Shown: positions 1-14,300 of the stretch, one piece after another
How the letters are laid out: each line of letters begins with the position of its first letter
How positions within the stretch are numbered: position 1 is the first letter of the stretch
Source of the DNA: Mimachlamys varia
Lineage: Eukaryota; Mollusca; Bivalvia; Pectinida; Pectinidae
Direction of reading: 5' to 3'
Length of the DNA: 64,000 nt
Assembly (NCBI GenBank): GCA_947623455.1
Contig: OX392529.1
Location: 8,928,001-8,992,000 of the forward strand
Position numbers and translations under genes: made by a program
Notes under the pieces: generated by a model
Seen by the model: the letters and a program-made list of their open reading frames with translations, nothing else
What the model was told of the DNA's origin: nothing
Database searches by the model: none

Positions 1-3000
1 TACAAGTACAGCTATCATATCACCGGTCTGTCCATATACAAGTAGAGCTATCATATCACCGCACTGTCCATATACAAGTACAGCTAACATATCACCGCAC
101 TGTCCATATACAAGTACAGCTATCATATCACCGGTCTGTCCATATACAAGTACAGCTATCATATCACCGCACTGTCCATATACAAGTACAGCTAACATAT
201 CACCGCACTGTCCATATACAAGTACAGCTAACATATCACCGTACTGTCCATATACAAGTACAGCTAACATATCACCGTACTGTCCATATACAAGTACAGC
301 TATCATATCACCGTACTGTCCATATACAAGTACAGCTAACATATCACCGCACTGTCCATATACAAGTACAGCTAACATATCACCGTACTGTCCATATACA
401 AGTACAGCTAACATATCACCGTACTGTCCATATACAAGTACAGCTATCATATCACCGTACTGTCCATATACAAGTACAGCTAACATATCACCGTACTGTC
501 CATATACAAGTACAGCTATCATATCACCGTACTGTCCATATACAAGTACAGCTATCATATCACCGGTCTGTCCATATACAAGTACAGCTGACATATCACC
601 GTACTGTCCATATACAAGTACAGCTATCATATCACCGTACTGTCCATATACAAGTACAGCTGACATATTACCGTACTGTCCATATACAAGTAGAGCTAAC
701 ATATCACCGTACTGTCCATATACAAGTACAGCTATCATATCACCGTACTGTCCATATACAAGTACAGCTATCATATCACCGTACTGTCCATATACAAGTA
801 AAGCTAACATATCACCGTACTGTCCATATACAAGTAGAGCTGACATATCACCGTACTGTCCATATACAAGTACAGCTAACATATCACCGAACTGTCCATA
901 TACAAGTACAGCTAACATATCACCGTACTGTCCATATACAAGTACAGTTAACATATCACCGCACTGTCCATATACAAGTACAGCTAACATATCACCGTAC
1001 TGTCCATATACATGTACAGCTAACATATCACCGTACTGTCCATATACAAGTACAGCTAACATATCACCGTACTGTCCATATACAAGTACAGCTATCATAT
1101 CACCGTACTGTCCATATACAAGTAGAGCTAACATATCACCGCACTGTCCATATACAAGTACAGCTAACATATCACCGTACTGTCCATATACAAGTACAGC
1201 TAACATATCACCGTACTGTCCATATACAAGTACAGCTAACATATCACCGTACTGTCCATATACAAGTACAGCTAACATATCACCGTACTGTCCATATACA
1301 AGTACAGCTAACATATCACCGTACTGTCCATATACAAGTAGAGCTAACATATCACCGTACTGTCCATATACAAGTAGAGCTAACATATCACCGTACTGTC
1401 CATATACAAGTACAGCTAACATATCACCGTACTGTCCATATACAAGTACAGCTAACATATCACCGTACTGTCCATATACAAGTAGAGCTGACATATCACC
1501 GTACTGTCCATATACAAGTACAGCTATCATATCACCGGTCTGTCCATATACAAATACAGCTAACATATCACCGTACTGTCCATATACAAGAAGAGCTGAC
1601 ATATCACCGTACTGTCCATATACAAATACAGCTATCATATCACCGTACTGTCCATATACAAGTACAGCTATCATATCACCGTACTGTCCATATACAAGTA
1701 CAGCTAACATATCACCGTACTGTCCATGTACAAGTAGAGCTGACATATCACCGTACTGTCCATATACAAATACAGCTATCATATCACCGTACTGTCCATA
1801 TACAAGTACAGCTATCATATCACCGTACTGTCCATATACAAGTACAGCTATCATATCACCGTACTGTCAATATACAAATACAGCTAACATATCACCGTAC
1901 TGTCCATATACAAGTAGAGCTGACATATCACCGTACTGTCCATATACAAATACAGCTAACATATCACCGTACTGTCCATATACAAGTACAGCTATCATAT
2001 CACCGTACTGTCCATACAAAAGAAAGTACAGTTAACATATCACCGTACTGTCCATATACAAGTAGAGCTGACATATCACCGTACTGTCCATATACAAGTA
2101 CAGCTATCATATCACCGTACTGTCCATATACAAGTACAGCTATCATATCACCGTACTGTCCATATACAAGTACAGCTAACATATCACCGTACTGTCCATA
2201 TACAAGTACAGCTAACATATCACCGTACTGTCCATATACAAGTACAGCTGACATATCACCGTACTGTCCATATACAAGTAGAGCTGACATATCACCGTAC
2301 TGTCCATATACAAGTACAGCTATCATATCACCGTACTGTCCATATACAAGTACAGCTAACATATCACCGTGTTGTCCATATACAAGTAGAGCTAACATAT
2401 CACCGTACTGTCCATATACAAGTACAGCTATCATATCACCGTACTGTCCATATACAAGTACAGCTATCATATCACCGTACTGTCCATATACAAGTAGAGC
2501 TGACATATCACCGTACTGTCCATATACAAGTACAGCTAACATATCACCGTACTGTCCATATACAAGTACAGCTAACATATCACCGTACTGTTCATATACA
2601 AGTAGAGCTAACATATCACCGTACTGTCCATATACAAGTAGAGCTGACATATCACCGTACTGTCCATATACAAGTACAGCTAACATATCACCGTACTGTC
2701 CATATACAAGTACAGCTATCATATCACCGTACTGTCCATATACAAGTAGAGCTAACATATCACCGTACTGTCCATATACAAGTACAGCTATCATATCACC
2801 GCACTGTCCATATACAAGTACAGCTATCATATCACCGTACTGTCCATATACAAGTACAGCTATCATATCACCGTACTGTCCATATACAAGTAGAGCTGAC
2901 ATATCACCGTACTGTCCATATACAAATACAGCTAACATATCACCGTACTGTCCATATACAAGTACAGCTATCATATCACAGTACTGTCCATACAAAAGAA

Positions 3001-6000
3001 AGTACAGTTAACATATCACCGTACTGTCCATATACAAGTACAGCTAACATATCACCGTACTGTCCATATACAAGTACAGCTAACATATCACCGTACTGTC
3101 CATATACAAGTAGAGCTATCATATCACCGTACTGTCCATATAAAAGTAGAGCTGACATATCACCGTACTGTCCATATAAAAGTACAGCTAACATATCAGC
3201 GTACTGTCCATATACAAGTAGAGCTAACATATAATCGTACTGTCCATATACAAGTACAGCTAACATATCACCGCACTGTCCATATACAAGTACAGCTAAC
3301 ATATCACCGTACTGTCCATATACAAGTACAGCTATCATATCACCGTACTGTCCATATACAAGTAGAGCTAACATATCACCGAACTGTCCATATACAAGTA
3401 CAGCTACAAGTGTATCATATCACCGTACTGTCCATATACAAGTACAGCTAACATATCACCGTACCGTCCATATACAAGTACAGCTATCATATCACCGTAC
3501 TGTCCATACAAAAGAAAGTACAATTAACATATCAGCGTACTGTCCATATACAAGTAGAGCTGACATATCACCGTACTGTCCATATACAAGTACAGCTAAC
3601 ATATCACCGTACTGTCCATATACAAGTACAGCTATCATATCACCGTACTGTCCATATACAAGTAGAGCTAGCATATCACCGAACTGTCCATATACAAGTA
3701 CAGCTATCATATCACCGTACTGTCCATATACAAGTACAGCTATCATATCACCGTACTGTCCATATACAAGTACAGCTAACATATCACCGTACTGTCCATA
3801 TACAAGTAGAGCTAGCATATCACCGTACTGTCCATATACAAGTACAGCTAACATATCACCGTACTGTCCATATACAAGTACAGCTAACATATCACCGTAC
3901 TGTCCATATACAAGTACAGCTAACATATCACCGTACTGTCCATATACAAGTACAGCTAACATATCACCGTACTGTCCATATACAAGTACAGCTATCATAT
4001 CACCGTACTGTCCATATACAAGTAGAGCTAACATATCACCGCACTGTCCATATACAAGTACAGCTAACATATCACCGTACTGTCCATATACAAGTACAGC
4101 TAACATATCACCGTACTGTCCATATACAAGTACAGCTAACATATCACCGTACTTTCCATATACAAGTACAGCTAACATATCACCGTACTGTCCATATACA
4201 AGTACAGCTAACATATCACCGTACTGTCCATATACAAGTAGAGCTAACATATCACCGTACTGTCCATATACAAGTACAGCTAACATATCACCGTACTGTC
4301 CATATACAAGTACAGCTAACATATCACCGTACTGTCCATATACAAGTACAGCTAACATATCACCGTACTGTCCATATACAAGTAGAGCTGACATATCACC
4401 GTACTGTCCATATACAAGTACAGCTATCATATCACCGGTCTGTCCATATACAAATACAGCTATCATATCACCGTACTGTCCATATACAAGAAGAGCTGAC
4501 ATATCACCGTACTGTCCATATACAAATACAGCTATCATATCACCGTACTGTCCATATACAAGTACAGCTATCATATCACCGTACTGTCCATATACAAGTA
4601 CAGCTAACATATCACCGTACTGTCCATATACAAGTAGAGCTGACATATCACCGTACTGTCCATATACAAATACAGCTATCATATCACCGTACTGTCCATA
4701 TACAAGTACAGCTATCATATCACCGTACTGTCCATATACAAGTACAGCTATCATATCACCGTACTGTCAATATACAAATACAGCTAACATATCACCGTAC
4801 TGTCCATATACAAGTAGAGCTGACACATCACCGTACTGTCCATATACAAATACAGCTAACATATCACCGTACTGTCCATATACAAGTACAGCTATCATAT
4901 CACCGTACTGTCCATACAAAAGAAAGTACAGTTAACATATCACCGTACTGTCCATATACAAGTACAGCTGACATATCACCGTACTGTCCATATACAAGTA
5001 CAGCTATCATATCACCGTACTGTCCATATACAAGTACAGCTATCATATCACCGTACTGTCCATATACAAGTACAGCTAACATATCACCGTACTGTCCATA
5101 TACAAGTACAGCTAACATATCACCGTACTGTCCATATACAAGTAGAGCTGACATATCACCGTACTGTCCATATACAAGTACAGCTATCATATCACCGTAC
5201 TGTCCATATACAAGTAGAGCTGACATATCACCGTACTGTCCATATACAAGTACAGCTAACATATCACCGTACTGTCCATATACAAGTACAGCTAACATAT
5301 CACCGTACTGTCCATATACAAGTACAGCTATCATATCACCGTACTGTCCATATAAAAGTAGAGCTGACATATCACCGTACTGTCCATATAAAAGTACAGC
5401 TAACATATCACCGTACTGTCCATATACAAGTAGAGCTAACATATAATCGTACTGTCCATATACAAGTACAGCTAACATATCACCGCACTGTCCATATACA
5501 AGTACAGCTAACATATCACCGTACTGTCCATATACAAGTACAGCTATCATATCACCGTACTGTCCATATACAAGTACAGCTAACATATCACCGTACTGTC
5601 CATATACAAGTACAGCTAACATATCACCGTACTGTCCATATACAAGTAGAGCTGACATATCACCGTACTGTCCATATACAAATACAGCTATCATATCACC
5701 GTACTGTCCATATACAAGTACAGCTATCATATCACCGTACTGTCCATATACAAGTACAGCTATCATATCACCGTACTGTCAATATACAAATACAGCTAAC
5801 ATATCACCGTACTGTCCATATACAAGTAGAGCTGACACATCACCGTACTGTCCATATACAAATACAGCTAACATATCACCGTACTGTCCATATACAAGTA
5901 CAGCTATCATATCACCGTACTGTCCATACAAAAGAAAGTACAGTTAACATATCACCGTACTGTCCATATACAAGTACAGCTGACATATCACCGTACTGTC

Positions 6001-8553
6001 CATATACAAGTACAGCTATCATATCACCGTACTGTCCATATACAAGTACAGCTATCATATCACCGTACTGTCCATATACAAGTACAGCTAACATATCACC
6101 GTACTGTCCATATACAAGTACAGCTAACATATCACCGTACTGTCCATATACAAGTAGAGCTGACATATCACCGTACTGTCCATATACAAGTACAGCTATC
6201 ATATCACCGTACTGTCCATATACAAGTAGAGCTGACATATCACCGTACTGTCCATATACAAGTACAATTAACATATCAGCGTACTGTCCATATACAAGTA
6301 GAGCTGACATATCACCGTACTGTCCATATACAAGTACAGCTAACATATCACCGTACTGTCCATATACAAGTACAGCTATCATATCACCGAACTGTCCATA
6401 TACAAGTACAGCTAACATATCACCGTACTGTCCATATACAAGTACAGCTGACATATCACCGTACTGTCCATATACAAGTACAGCTATCATATCACCGTAC
6501 TGTCCATATACAAGTACAGCTATCATATCACCGTACTGTCCATATACAAGTACAGCTAACATATCACCGTACTGTCCATATACAAGTACAGCTAACATAT
6601 CACCGTACTGTCCATATACAAGTAGAGCTGACATATCACCGTACTGTCCATATACAAGTACAGCTATCATATCACCGTACTGTCCATATACAAGTAGAGC
6701 TGACATATCACCGTACTGTCCATATACAAGTACAGCTAACATATCACCGTACTGTCCATATACAAGTACAGCTAACATATCACCGTACTGTCCATATACA
6801 AGTACAGCTATCATATCACCGTACTGTCCATATAAAAGTAGAGCTGACATATCACCGTACTGTCCATATAAAAGTACAGCTAACATATCACCGTACTGTC
6901 CATATACAAGTAGAGCTAACATATAATCGTACTGTCCATATACAAGTACAGCTAACATATCACCGCACTGTCCATATACAAGTACAGCTAACATATCACC
7001 GTACTGTCCATATACAAGTACAGCTATCATATCACCGTACTGTCCATATACAAGTAGAGCTAACATATCACCGAACTGTCCATATACAAGTACAGCTATC
7101 ATATCACCGTACTGTCCATATACAAGTACAGCTAACATATCACCGTACTGTCCATATACAAGTACAGCTATCATATCACCGTACTGTCCATACAAAAGAA
7201 AGTACAATTAACATATCAGCGTACTGTCCATATACAAGTAGAGCTGACATATCACCGTACTGTCCATATACAAGTACAGCTAACATATCACCGTACTGTC
7301 CATATACAAGTACAGCTATCATATCACCGAACTGTCCATATACAAGTACAGCTAACATATCACCGAACTGTCCATATACAAGTACAGCTATCATATCACC
7401 GTACTGTCCATATACAAGTACAGCTATCATATCACCGTACTGTCCATATACAAGTAGAGCTAACATATCACCGTACTGTCCATATACAAGTACAGCTAAC
7501 ATATCACCGTACTGTCCATATACAAGTACAGCTAACATATCACCGTACTGTCCATATACAAGTACAGCTAACATATCACCGTACTGTCCATATACAAGTA
7601 CAGCTAACATATCACCGTACTGTCCATATACAAGTACAGCTATCATATCACCGTACTGTCCATATACAAGTACAGCTGACATATCACCGTACTGTCCATA
7701 TACAAGTACAGCTAACATATCACCGAACTGTCCATATACAAGTACAGCTAACATATCACCGTACTGTCCATATACAAGTACAGCTAACATATCACCGTAC
7801 TGTCCATATACAAGTACAGCTAACATATCACCGTACTGTCCATATACAAGTACAGCTAACATATCACCGTACTGTCCATATACAAGTACAGCTATCATAT
7901 CACCGTACTGTCCATACAAAAGAAAGTACAGTTAACATATCAGCGTACTGTCCATATACAAGTAGAGCTGACATATCACCGTACTGTCCATATACATGTA
8001 CAGCTATCATATCACCGTACTGTCCATATACAAGTACAGCTATCATATCACCGTACTGTCCATATACAAGTACAGCTGACATATCACCGTACTGTCCATA
8101 TACAAGTACAGCTAACATATCACCGTACTGTCCATATACAAGTACAGCTAACATATCACCGTACTGTCCATATACAAGTACAGCTAACATATCACCGTAC
8201 TGTCCATATACAAGTACAGCTATCATATCACCGTACTGTCCATATACAAGTACAGCTGACATATCACCGTACTGTCCATATACAAGTACAGCTAACATAT
8301 CACCGTACTGTCCATATACAAGTACAGCTAACATATCACCGTACTGTCCATATACAAGTACAGCTAACATATCACCGTACTGTCCATATACAAGTAGAGC
8401 TAACATATCATCGTACTGTCCATATACAAAAATGTACAAGTACAGCTAACATATCACCGTACTGTCCATATACAAGTAGAGCTATCATATCACCGTACTG
8501 TTCATATACAAGTAGAGTTAACATATCACCGTGTTGTCCATATATAAGTAAAT
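1..8553. repeat. 36-bp minisatellite array with 40-bp punctuating units
   Basis: About 235 head-to-tail copies of a 36-bp unit (core CATATCACCGTACTGTCC then ATATACAAGTACAGCTAA) run from the window edge to about 8553, where units decay. Units vary mainly at a few sites (TAAC/TATC/TGAC, CGTACT/CGCACT/CGGTCT, ACAGCT/AGAGCT). Because 36 is divisible by three, the - strand reads an open (YGQYGDMLAVLV)n frame for up to 431 codons. Those frames end at a recurrent 40-bp variant containing TACAAAAGAAAG near 2013, 2989, 3505, 4913, 5925, 7189 and 7913. I see no splice-linked exon, signal peptide or non-repeat coding flank, so I treat the frames as a by-product. The left end of the array lies outside the window. 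Confidence 0.97.
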
Positions 8554-8640
8554 CTGTCATTTCCTACAATTAATCTGTACTTATTGCATCAAAGTTTTTC
8601 AATTATTAGCAAACAGTACAACAATTGAACATTGATGAGA

Positions 8641-9380
8641 TTAAAATTTCGCCTCCTTCAGCATGTTCATGTTCTTCGTCTCCATATTGCTATGGCCAAG
8701 CTGGACACATAGTAACTGGTAATCTGATTATCATCTCCGACATAAAGCTACAGGTGTTCGAGATACTCCATTTATCAAATGGAATGTGAATATATATGAA
8801 GACAGGACTCTGTAGAAGATTATGCCAGACAACCGGCTTAACGTGAACATGCTGAATTGGATTCACTTTCAGAGTAGGCTAAGCCAATCAGGTGCTTTAT
8901 ACTGAAACGAATAAGTAATTTGCGATACAAAATGAAAACTAAACACAGATCGATATATATTTACACTGATATGCGAACAACTCTAAACGATCTAAAGATA
9001 AGTATGTAGATTTGTCTGATGATAAGGCATCTAATAACTTGATCCTTGTTGACACTGTTATAGTTATTGCATGCAATAAAAAATACATTTAAAAATTTAC
9101 CGTTTTTTCGATGAAATACTGACTAAGCATGCTTTAGAATTAATATCTTTCAAGATACCGGTTTATGAGCCAGATACTGACCTACCTCGTCTATATTGGA
9201 TACCGCACTACACACGGGTCCTTATAAGCAACGTCTTATCACTGGTTCTGCTAGTTTCTGCACCAAGCCTTTATCAAATCTTCTTATTATCATTCTCAAA
9301 TCAGTCTTATTTTGACACTGAATACTTCAGAAGTGGAATTAACGGGATGTGGATTTTGAAAAAAACTCGAATTATGGTAC
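8641..9380. repeat. Dispersed repeat, diverged copy, shared with 60128-60420
   Basis: Two blocks match, in the same order, a second locus. Positions 8650-8790 (CTCCTTCAGCATGTTCATG, then CACATAGTAACTGG) match 60135-60260. Positions 9300-9360 (AGTCTTATTTTGACACTGA, GGAATTAACGGGAT) match 60320-60375 and also 50937-50985. No open frame is preserved. It may be part of the reverse-transcriptase element family seen further right, but that link is inference. The rest of 8554-9430 shows no gene. Confidence 0.55.
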
Positions 9381-9440
9381 GGTATTGATAATATGATAAA
9401 TTAAATGATATTGTAGTACAGTAAAGACAATAACGTATAT

Positions 9441-9755
9441 GGTAAAGTTATAATTATACCCGTGTGGTACAAAATAACATATGGTGGAGTTATAATTATA
9501 CCCGTGTGGTACAAAATAACATATGGTGGAGTTATAATTTTACCCGTGTGGTACAAAATAACAATATGGTGGAGTGATAATGATACCTGTGTGGTACAAA
9601 ATAACATATGGTGGAGTTATAATTATACCCGTGTGGTACAAAATAACATATGGTGGAGTTATAATTATACCAGTGTGGTACAAAATAACATATGGTGGAG
9701 TTATAATTATACCCGTGTGGTACAAAATAACATATGGTGGAGTTATAATTATCTT
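9441..9755. repeat. 42-bp minisatellite, about 7.5 copies
   Basis: Tandem 42-bp units (GTGTGGTACAAAATAACATA, TGGTGGAGTTATAATTATAC). One unit near 9561 carries a 1-bp insertion that changes frame. The short open frames on both strands here are by-products of the unit length being divisible by three. Confidence 0.95.
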
Positions 9756-11104
9756 GCTCTCTGTATAGGAGTATGACATCTGAAAAACGATTTTTAAGAT
9801 CTTCATGTTTTGTCTCTCTCTCTCTCCTGCTTGTACTTCATCATAGAATTATTTTATAACTAGAAGTCTTTATTTTAAATGATACAAATGTACTGTTGCA
9901 AGAATATAAATAAGATTATTTTTTTTATAATAAGTGAAATTTTGATAATTCATTTTATAAGTAATTTATGAAAATTGATATTAAAAGTAAAAGTACATTT
10001 TCGCTTTGGTATGTGTGACTTATTTATTACCACATCATTTAATAATTCATTACCTCTTAGCTTGAAAGTGAGGTCTATTTAATCAAAGGTATTGTTATTA
10101 TTACCTCATTACAAGTTAATTAACCATATAATTCAATCCTTAAATCTTACAGTTTATCAGTACATATATACAGTACAAAATACAAATAGATACATGTAAA
10201 ACACAATTCAGGTCGGACACACATGTACACAAACCACACATACACGACCGCAACGCTTGTGGAGAGGAGGATTTCACTTCAAAATGTATTCAATCGTCTT
10301 CTGTTACCGAGGACAATATTTTACATGAATTCAAGAGATGGTTTCAAAACGTTGTCCAAATGTTTCCACTCTAGATTTTCCTTTACGGTAATACGGTTTG
10401 ATGAAACGTTTTTCATAATGACTACATTTTATTATGAAATGGGACTACATTTTATTATGAAATGGGACTACATTTTATTATGAAATGGGACCACATTTTA
10501 TCATGAAATGGTACTCTTTTATTAATCCACATAATTCCAATATTCAGTTTAAGAGACGACAGTCTAGGTTTTGCGATTTTTTTTAACATATTGTGAACAA
10601 AGATAAGTTTTGTTTAGTATTGTTAAAGACAAAATATACCACTAACAATGGTTTAAAGTAAACATTTTGATGACACATTTGTTGAGTCGTTACATTGCTG
10701 TTGCTAAATTTGTCATTCTTTATTTAATAGTGATCTATGTTTGTTATGTACAATTCAGTGTTTATCACTTCATTTGATAATTTTCTTTTATTTCTTTATA
10801 TATCCGATCTGGATCATTTTACTTTAGAAAAAGTACAATCTCATGCAGTTGTAGTGCTGACTTTCCAGGTAAATCTCAGGTGAGTCGAAATCACAGGTAA
10901 ATCTCAGGTAAAGTGAAATGGGCAGCTTATATGGAACAGTATATATTTAACTTCCCGTTGTTCCAAAAACAACACCTACCTATTGTTAAAACAATGTTGG
11001 CATTCGGAGACCACACCTTTCTGTTACAGTAACATGCAAAATAAAACAAAAAAGCAATAATCGTGCTTAATGCATGTATAATTTGTGGATATTCTGTTGT
11101 TTCA
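9756..11104. other. AT-rich region upstream of the transporter gene
   Basis: No convincing coding exon. It contains a short (TC)n run near 9811-9826 and a small 23-bp tandem repeat at 10416-10512. The transporter promoter or a noncoding first exon could lie here. A pyrimidine-rich tract ending TTGTTTCAG at 11096-11104 would serve as a splice acceptor before the start codon. Confidence 0.5.
10416..10512. repeat. 23-bp short tandem repeat, about 4 copies
   Basis: Units of the form GGGACTACATTTTATTATGA recur at 23-bp spacing (10441, 10464, 10487). Confidence 0.9.
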
Positions 11105-11141
11105 GTTGACGTGGCCGGTGATAAGGTACCCGGCCTAACTG

Positions 11142-11334
11142 ATGGCGTTGACGAGGCCAGACCGAGGTTGGGCGTGGGTCGTCATGTTTGCCGCTTTTGC
11201 AGCACAAGGTCTACAAAGTGGAATCTGTTACTCCGTCGGAATAATTCAAGTAGCGCTGCAGAGGAGGTTTCAAAACAGTGTGGCATTCACGTCGTGGGCT
11301 AATGGAATCTTTATATTCTTCATATCCTCAGCAG
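11142..11334 (+). CDS. MCT-like gene, coding exon 1
   Basis: Encodes residues 1-64 plus the first base of codon 65, covering helix 1 and the start of helix 2 (ends FIFFISSA). The donor is GCAG|GTAATA. A possible acceptor at 11103-11104 would make this the second exon of the transcript, with about 37 bp of 5' UTR. Confidence 0.88.
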
Positions 11335-14300
11335 GTAATATTTTTTCTCTCTTTTTATTCACTATGACAAAAAGCATATCGTATTATTAAAATAATTGCA
11401 ATCCCATCTCGATCAATGACAGTCGCGGTTACAAATGGAAAGTTGTCATGAACACACGTGTTGTCAATGAACGTCAATTTGAAGACATGAGACATATCAA
11501 AACTTCACTTTATTATATACACAAAACAATACTTTTTTTAGGAACAGTTTACTTTTATATGAAGTTACTATTTCTAATTTATACATGTAGAAGTAGTTAT
11601 AAAAGCAGGGCTTTGGGCTTACTTCTGGCCAAATTTCCTCGTTTAATTAAAATAAGATACAAGTATCCTCCGAGGTATCCTCCCAAAGGTTTTGGTTTCG
11701 GTCTCCATTAACAAAGGAGAAAGGTCATCTCCGGTGTATCCTACCAAACAGTAATCTGCTTATGATTAAAATCAATTAAAACAATTGTATTCATAGATTT
11801 TATTTTCCCCATCGCGATGAACGAAAATGGGTCTGAGAGCCATTCCACACGTATACAAGTAGGTGACCAAACACAGACAAGTAGAGACATGTACAAACCT
11901 GCGTGTTCGTATCCACGCACACGTATGTCCTCAATGTTTTATAAATCTGTCACAAAAAATACTCCTGTAATATAACACCACACATTTAAAACGAATATTT
12001 CCTTCATATCAACCACTTAATAATACTCAAAATCAAATACACACATGCAACATTCAACTTTCCATATAAGTGGAGTACTGGGTACACACGTCTATTTTAA
12101 CCCGCTCCATGGAAAGGGATTAAACTTTCAAACAAGGTGTATTTAAATCTACCTGTGAGTAAACGTACACAATACGTACGCGTTCAAACGAGGAGCATAT
12201 ACATAGTTATTCTATCTAACGGCTATGATTTGACTCTAAACCGTGGTGTACTGGTAAGCCATAGGACAGGTGGTGAGCCGGAGAATTAAATAAGCACGTA
12301 TAATTGCCACGGCAGTCGATGACAACTGCAAAGTGTATTACCCACAAGGTCCCGCTTTCCGATGATTATCCAATCAAATCGTTGGAATTATAGATTATCC
12401 CAGCTCGCTTGACCCGCGCCTATAAAAAGGCCGAACAATTGTCGATAAGCATCAGTTTCTGAAAAAAGTTTCGAAGTGAAATCACGTCGGGCTGGATATT
12501 GGTAACTGCCATATGCATGATCTAAGGTGTACCGATATAGGGCGGCACTGCTTGTCTAACACGGTAAGAAAGGCTATAAGAGATCCGTCCCCGTTATTAT
12601 CGGGAATCCTCCTTCCGACTAATTAGTTCACGTGAACCCCTTATAGGGTGGTGCTCCGCTCTTGGTGACAACGGTGTTGTATTTACCGCGCGATAGCCGT
12701 AGAATTCGCGTGAAAAAACATCTTAAGTAGGCGGATCAAATCCGGACTCAGGACAACCGATACCCAACAGAGGAATCCTGCTTGAAGGAGGAATGCTTAT
12801 TGAGGGCAGGAATCAAGTGTTACCTATCCCCCTCTCTAATCGTAAAGGAAGGGAAATATCACGTGACTCTGAAAACAGAAGAAGTTGGAGAAGTTATGAG
12901 GGATTCATTCAAGAAATTCTACATGTCTTTCATAGAATGACAGAGACAAGGTCGTAATATGACCTTTGATAAAGTATTAGGGATCAAGACGTGGCGCGTT
13001 ATAGACCGTTAAAAGAATCGAGTAACATCCCCCTCCCCATGAAGCTGAGGTCGAAACAAGCCGTCGTCGTCCGCCGTTGGCAGCCTTACATACAACCAAA
13101 CAAAATGCTTGGTGGGTAATTAAGTACAAGGACAACGTGACCGAACTGGATTTTACTGGCATTCCTATTCCGGTCAAAATGGCTGACATTCTGCGATTCG
13201 AGAACAGCACAAGATCAGTATAAACGACTTTGGCTTCGAAAAAGGTGATGTATTACCAATACACGTCACCAAAATCGTTACGATAAACACGTCAATTTAT
13301 TGCTTTATCTCTGACAACAGGAAGTCACACTGCTGCTGGATCGGAAATCTTAACAGACTACTTTTCGACCAGAAGTCATACAAAATCCAATATCATTATT
13401 GTCCATACTGTTTACAGGATTTCACAAAAAAAGGATATTGGATAACCACATTTCTTATTGCCAAAAAGAGGAGGATAAATCGCTCTTTTACAAGGACATT
13501 ATGAAACAACTTAAAGCTCCCTATATCATCTATGCCGACTTCGAATGTCTCTAGGTACCCATCAACGGTTGGCAGAGAGATCCGACCACGTCGTTTACGG
13601 AGAAAACGACAGAACACGTATCATCTGGTTTTGCTTACAAGGTCGTAGGACTAGCCCGCGAACATTCTAAAGAACCGGTCGTGGACAGAAGGTCAGACGC
13701 TGCCAGTAAATTCGTAGAATGCATGCTAGAAGAGCAAGACGACATCGAGCGGAAATTCAAATATTGTGAGCCTATGCGCATGACAGGCACTGATTGACAA
13801 AGTTTCAAAAGGGACACACATTGCCATATTTGTAATATGTAACTAGGAGAGGATAGAGTTCGGGATCACGGCCATGTGACCGGGAGATTCAGAGGCGCGG
13901 CGCATAATGTCTGTAACATCAACTACAAGTTCACAGGAAGAATTTCACAATTGACGAAGATACGATAGTCAACCATCATGTGAGCCATAGGGAAAACACG
14001 GAAAAAGATCAAATGTATTCCAAATTATAAAGAGAAATACATCTCGTGTTCGATGGGCTGTATGGATTTCACAGATTCCCTCCAGTTTATGAATTATCAT
14101 TGGAAACACTAGTGGAATACTTAGCAAAAGAAGGCCCAGCAAAGTTCGAACATATGGCCAAACACTTGATGAGAGGAAAGGATAGAATTGCTATTACGTA
14201 AGCAATTGTATCCATACGACTATGTTGCTACCAAAGACAACTTTTACAGCACTCTATCAGGGAATTGCCTATCAGAAGATGACGCACAGACCGTGTGGGG

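Noticed and set aside
2000..8439. Long - strand open frames of 179-431 codons as protein genes
   Set aside because: They are pure 36-bp repeat, begin and end only where punctuating units shift the frame, and lack any non-repeat domain or gene signals.
1..8553. CRISPR array
   Set aside because: Units are contiguous near-identical tandem copies with no unique spacers, in a eukaryotic context without cas genes.
12977..13817. - strand frames of 60-77 codons
   Set aside because: Shadows of the + strand PolB remnant, whose conserved blocks are read on the other strand.
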